Assembly: GCA_027946365.1 (NCBI GenBank)
Contig: JAPEUQ010000011.1
Location: 806,001 to 870,000, forward strand
Length of the DNA: 64,000 bases
Source: Kalmusia sp. IMI 367209
Taxonomy: Eukaryota > Ascomycota > Dothideomycetes > Pleosporales > Didymosphaeriaceae
Direction of reading: 5' to 3'
Shown piece after piece: positions 59,071 to 64,000 of the stretch. Made by a program: the position numbers and the translations under genes. How positions within the stretch are numbered: the stretch's first letter is position 1; every line of letters starts with the position of its first letter. The notes under the pieces are model-generated. The model was not told the origin of the DNA and did not search any database. It worked only from the letters and a program-made list of their open reading frames with translations.

Positions 59071-60577
59071 TCACACAGTGAGCTGCCCCTGTTTTTTCGC
59101 GCCGTATTGACAGATATCAAAAGGAGTAGCAAGAACACCAAGGATCGATCTGTATAAGCTACTCCGCCGTGTAACTCTTTTGCCCTCCAGAAATATGTGA
59201 CCATCTACTTCAACGTGGAACTTGGTCTCTCCTACATCTAATTGGTGTCTGAATACCGCAGCTACAACATCATCTGCTTCGACCTCGTTGTTGGCGATGA
59301 TATGTATCATGGAGTCTTGTAATAGGATAGCATTGACAATACTGGTTGCCATTACGCGTGATAGGACGCCGGCGCCGAGAACCAGCATCAGTACCATTTC
59401 AGCCATTGGGAATGCAAGGAGAGTCGAGCTAGAAAAGAGGACTGTGCCGAATACGTAAACTGTCGAACTACAAAGACGCGCGAGGATCTGTAAAGAGTAT
59501 CGAAGAGCACTTGTGCTGCGCCCATTTGGATCATTTATGTCGCGAACAATGGACACAATGACCAGCAGTGTGTTCCTGGATTTTGTGGGTTCCATTGTGC
59601 CTTCAATGTGTAGGTCGGCTGCTGGTAAGGTGCTGAGCTGACGAAGGTTGGTGTTTACGTCCGAGGTGATGAGTTCACCTTGATCGACACTGTAGTTGAT
59701 ACGGATGTCGGTCAAATATAGCTTGACGTACGAGTCGAAGGGCAACTGCGCCCATGCGTCAAAAATCGTCACCCCCGTCACTTGCAAACGTTAGTGTATT
59801 GATAGGGTACAAGTCAAGATAGCGATTCGCCTTACCGATGATATACCAGACAAGGAACCACCAATCAATCATACAGTACGATACAAACACCGAACCGGTA
59901 GAGACGATGTACATTGCAGCCAAGACCGCACTCAAGAGAAGAGTCTTGATGCACAAACCAGCGACAATGGTTCGAAAGGGAAGGATCATGCGCTTCTCAT
60001 TACGAACCTTACGCCTAATGCTTGAAGATAATAGATCTAATTGCTGCTGTACCTTGTCTTGGTTTGGGCTGTCAACATCATTCCGATTTGTGGTTGTGGC
60101 CTGGGTTTTATCACCATGTCTCCCAAGATTAGTATAGTGGTCCAGGACCGGAGTCATCAGTGAGCCACCGAAGGAGAGAAGCATCGTGAGGAAACCTCCG
60201 AATGGTAAAAGTCTGGCTAACGCCCATATTTCTGCAGTCGGTGTGCCGAAAAGGGCACCCATGGTCGGAATGAGGGCAAGAATAGTGGCTGCTGCTCCAT
60301 ATTCGAATTGTCGAGTGCCGCTCAACTGACTGAGCACGTATTCCAAGTTGCTCTCACATTGTAGAGGCCGAGAAGAGTTGCGGATGCATCGCGCACGGAG
60401 CATCCATTCGTTGTATTGAAAGGGTGCTTGCGGTCTGCTCAGATGTGTTCCGCCGATCGAGCAAGCTAGATCTGGGGGTGGCAATGCACCCTCATCACCA
60501 TCTTCTAGTTCTTGGGTCTGTGCGATGACCCAATATGAGAGGCAAAAGTTCAAAGAGATGATAATCAGGCGCCGCAT
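59071..60577 (-). CDS. Conserved fungal membrane protein, function unknown
   Basis: Resembles an ascomycete family of multi-membrane proteins without assigned function. Two exons, 60577-59836 and 59780-59071, with a 55-nt intron, give 483 residues. The first 20 residues are a signal peptide or anchor. An ordered extracytoplasmic part follows with CSIGGTHLSRPQAPFQYNEW and RARCIRNSSRPLQCESNLEYV, where conserved Cys are likely disulfide-bonded. Membrane segments lie at about 96-145 (two), 205-250 (two) and 345-390 (two). A cytosolic stretch at about 165-200 is polar. The second exon opens VTGVTIFDAWAQLPFDSYVK, consistent with the splice. It is divergent from the P450 gene, 571 bases apart. Confidence 0.78.
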
Positions 60578-61148
60578 GAGTGTTTGTTGAACGAGACATG
60601 GAAGAACGGTTGCTATGAGCGCTCACCCTGTGGTTATCATCTTCTTCCATTCCCGCTATGCCCACACTTGCAACAGACGATTTCACTAGCAAGTGTTGTG
60701 GCGCTTGTGTTTGGTACTCGTCGTGATAACAAAGCCTAAACGGAGAGCTCTGGATCCCATCGCATACAATTTCGCTACGCTTGACCTAGTCTCAATTTTA
60801 GTTCCTGAATGATATGATTGCCGCATGCATATTACCTTGGTGATCGATGAACTACTGATAGACTCGGTATAGGATGCAAAAGTGAGGCGGCCGACGAAAA
60901 GTGAAGGGGTTAGAAATGCACAAAATCAAGTTTTTGTTGAACACAATATGAACGCAAAGAAAGCTGTGCAATCAATATCATGGTGCATTTCTTATTGGTA
61001 CAACCAATTTGTGCTTGATTGGGTGAGCACAACTTTCCCCCGCCTTCGCACGTCCCCATGTGCTCCGTCGCAATCTAGAGCTTCTCAACACGTTGACCTC
61101 GCCTTAAATGTCGATAATCATCGACCTTCTCTCTTTAGTAGAATCATC
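60578..61148. other. Divergent promoter region
   Basis: Shared upstream interval between the membrane protein (minus) and the P450 gene (plus). The frame upstream of the P450 start is open but is most likely the untranslated leader. Confidence 0.5.
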
Positions 61149-62955
61149 ATGTCCTCAGAAATTTCAGCTACTCTGGCGTTCTTCCTCATATGTATTAGCG
61201 CTCTTGCCCAATATGCTTTGGCGCAATACTCGCGCTATCAAGTAAGTGACTTACCCACGTCAGGACATAGTTTCTGTCAAGCTTATGGCACATGCAATTG
61301 ATTCGAAATATCAGTGTCTTAAGAAGCTGTCTCGCGAAGCAGGCTGTGCTCCCGTAAAGCATTTACCTAACTCGTTTTGCCTCCCCTTTGGTCTCGATAA
61401 GTTTATCAAGTACCGAGATGCCGAGTATGGTCATCGACTCCCACTCCTATGCTTGGAAGATCACGAGCTTCATGGCGATACGTACGCACAATTTGCCGGC
61501 GGCTCGTACATCGTTTTCACGCGCGAACCTCTCAATCTGAGAGCCGCTCTTTCGTCGCAGTTTCAGGACTTCGAATTAGGTGAGGTTCGGCAGGGAATTA
61601 TGGCCCCACTGCTTGGAGCAGGTATCTTTACGAACGATGGAGGTTAGTTTACATGAAGTCTTCTTTATGTCCTCTGATGCTCATTTGTATTACACGATAG
61701 CACGATGGGACCATTCTCGAAGACTGTTGGCTCCAATGTTCCACCAACCGGAAATCCCCAGCCTAAGAATTCTCGAAAAGTACGTGGAAATAATGCTACA
61801 GCAAATGTCTCCACATGGCTCTGCAAAATCCTCGCTGGATGTTCAACCACTTCTCCTCGAACTTAGTCTTGGGGCCGCTGCAGAAACGCTGTTCGGAGAA
61901 TCCACCGTGTCGTTGAGCAGTAATGCATTTGTCACAGCTTTCAACAACGCATTGCAATATACCGCGAGGCGAGAGCGACTTCGTGCTTTCTATTGGCTTC
62001 GCAACAACTCTGAGTTCTGCGAGAACTGTGCTGAGGTCCACAAGGTTCTTGATGCTGTTATTGAGGACGCATCTCAAAGACTTTCGGCCTCCGAGAGAAC
62101 CACGAATGAGTTCAGTGCGTTGCGCCATGTGTGGAACAAAGTTCAAGACGTCACGGCCGCCCGCAATGAACTCCTCAATCTTCTCTTTGCTGCTCGCGAC
62201 ACTATCAGCGCAGCTATTGGTTGGGTGTTATATTCACTTGCGAGGGAAGTTGAAGTCTTCCTCAAGATACAAGCGGAGATTGATAGTGTCCTGGACTCCT
62301 CATTGAGTCCTCCGACAACCGGCGAGCTGGCACAAATGACATACCTGGATCAAGTTATAGCTGAAAGTGAGTGTCTGTATAGCAATTAAGTTTGCGTAAA
62401 TGAGGACCTAATTGTACCTAGCCTTGCGCCTATTCCCCCCAGTTCCTCTGAATGGCCGCCTCTGCATACGAGACACAACGCTCCCCCGAGGTGGTGGCCC
62501 ACGCGGCGAGTTGCCCATTCTCGTTCCCCGAGGTACATGGCTCAGCTATTCAGCTTTTGCTCTCCATCACGACGCACGCCTCTACGGCCCTGATGTACAC
62601 GCTTTCCGTCCAGATAGATGGTCTGGGACAAGTATGAGGGATAGGAACATAGATTGGACGTGGCTTCCTTTCAACGGAGGACCGAGGAGATGTCTTGGGG
62701 GTAAGGCTTTCTGTGAGGCGTTCGCTATGAGATGTGGACACTAACCTATATGAACATGCAGAGAGATACGCATGGAGGCAAGTGAAGTACATCGCTGTTC
62801 GACTTTTGCAGAGTATGGATGCTTTGGGTACAGTACGCGACGAGCAGAATAATGGAGTTGCTTGGACCGAAGCTGTGAAATACCATGTTGATTTCGTGAT
62901 GACGCCACATGGTGGGAACTGGCTTAGTGTCCAATTCAGGGACGATTCGCGATAA
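61149..62955 (+). CDS. Cytochrome P450 (CYP52-like group)
   Basis: Haem-thiolate monooxygenase, probably ER-anchored; the substrate is unknown, but the closest feel is the fungal alkane/fatty-acid hydroxylase group. Five exons: 61149-61241, 61315-61642, 61701-62366, 62422-62700 and 62762-62955, all in phase, giving 519 residues. Exon 1 is the membrane anchor. The helix-C motif WDHSRRLLAPMF is near 145. The I-helix reads LFAARDTISAAIGW near 342, where AGRDTT is usual. ETLRLFPPVP supplies the ExxR motif across the third splice. FRPDRW follows, then the haem loop PFNGGPRRCLGE with the Cys ligand, crossing the fourth splice into RYAWRQVKYIAVRLLQ. It is complete in all landmarks. The acceptor at 61314 is chosen by frame and spacing and is the least certain border. 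Confidence 0.9.
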
Positions 62956-64000
62956 TTAAATGGGATCAATTTGGCGTTTATTTCTCGATTTTTGCGTCTT
63001 GGTATAAGCCGGTGTCCGTTACGAGGCGCGAGATGAGAATCTCGACTTTTTTTCTATTGCTTCACGCTCGACACTTCCACTTAATACACATCTACCCTGG
63101 CAGCTAAAGGTTCAGCAGCTGGACGGCAGTCGCTTACCTCACGCTCTCTTCTTCCATATGAGTGGTGTCTTTTCGGGGTGAATCATCTGCAGTAGTAGCA
63201 ACATGCCGGTATCTTGCAATATAGCTACAGCACGCTCTCTGGCTGCTTCCTAGCTGCTTCCTAGCTGCTTCCTAGCCCTCCCCATTACGTCTCATTGGCG
63301 CTACGCAATGATCGCGAAACATAACCACCGGAACGGCAATGTCCTCTACCTGAGCGAACTTCTTCCCAGGGTACGCTCGATTGCCCTCACTCCAGAGAAT
63401 ATACGCTCCGTGGCTGGGCATGACTATCTGTTCGAATTCGTGTACCGAACCGTCTCCCGACGTTGCCTCGATCCACCGCGACGGTTTCCACTCGAGGCCG
63501 TCATCACCCCAATATCTTGGGTGCGTATGGAGAGCATTAAGACTGCCTGTCGCAAGATAGGCTCCAAGAAACTCGTCAATAGAAGTTTGCTTTTGGCCGA
63601 CACACGTCTCAATTGACTATACAGCGCTAGGTAAAAATCTATGGTAACTTGATTTCAGAGGGATTGGCCCGTGTCTCTTCATTGTTGCTTATTGCCTCTT
63701 TACGCTCCAACCTAGTGAGTTGTGTGCTGCGCCGCATGCAGATGTCAATAGTAAAATTTTTATCAGCAATCCAAGAGTATTTTGCAAGCATCCACGGCCA
63801 TTATTATCCTACTCTACACTACATTATAGTTGATCAATTTATCATTCCTCTTATCCCTCAGATGGCTTTACATCAACGTGGGAAGCTGAGTGCGCGATGT
63901 CCCATGGCGTTTGAGTGCAGAAGCTAAAGTATCCGACAGTAACCGCCATTCCTTTCACGATGCTGTGCAAGCACCGATCCAACATGCGACAAACATTAGC
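62956..64000. other. Right end of window, no gene recognised
   Basis: A frame of 102 codons at 63308-63616 (plus) starts at a real ATG but matches no family I know. The rest has short frames only. A gene could continue beyond the window. Confidence 0.4.
63242..63274 (+). repeat. 11-base unit in three exact tandem copies
   Basis: The unit GCTGCTTCCTA is repeated three times without change and is followed by a partial GC. Too short to be an array of known type; likely replication slippage. Confidence 0.9.

Overview
The window looks like nuclear DNA of a filamentous ascomycete (Pezizomycotina), probably a Dothideomycete. The grounds are short introns, mostly 38-100 nt, with GTANGT-like donors and CTAAC-like branch points, two HET-domain genes, and clear fungal versions of housekeeping genes. 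Coding density is low. About 21 genes on both strands are separated by long stretches in which I see no gene. There are no operons, no CRISPR array, no recognisable transposon and no confident tRNA or rRNA gene. Gene models were built by hand from reading frame, splice signals and family similarity, so exon borders are predictions.

Layout. 1-8 kb: a three-exon V-ATPase subunit e gene, an orphan proline-rich protein with an acidic tail, a CoA-binding-domain protein and a short-chain dehydrogenase. 9.7-19.9 kb: a UPF0303 protein, an amidase with a one-base frameshift, a HET gene with WW-type repeats at both ends, and a 702-residue multi-membrane orphan. 20-30 kb: a 679-residue charged coiled-coil orphan, then a long GC-rich, microsatellite-rich stretch without a convincing gene. 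30-36.5 kb: a second HET gene and an eight-exon NOT2 gene (CCR4-NOT complex). 38-48 kb: a CpcA/Gcn4-type bZIP factor head to head with mitochondrial ribosomal protein uL29m, then Rab GDI, the GPI-anchor enzyme MCD4 (one-base frameshift) and a coiled-coil orphan. 49-64 kb: two orphans, a small hypothetical, a beta-hydroxyacid dehydrogenase divergent from N-acetylglutamate synthase (one-base frameshift), and a membrane orphan divergent from a cytochrome P450.

How the genes relate. Most are unrelated housekeeping or orphan genes. The one regulatory thread is general amino-acid control: a bZIP gene of Gcn4/CpcA type lies 17 kb from N-acetylglutamate synthase, the first enzyme of arginine synthesis, whose upstream region has a perfect TGACTCA site. 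The two HET genes are candidates for allorecognition (vegetative incompatibility) functions. Three otherwise well-conserved genes each carry a single extra base in a homopolymer (C4, A5, A7). This pattern suggests sequencing or assembly error rather than gene death, and it should be settled before any of the three is called a pseudogene.
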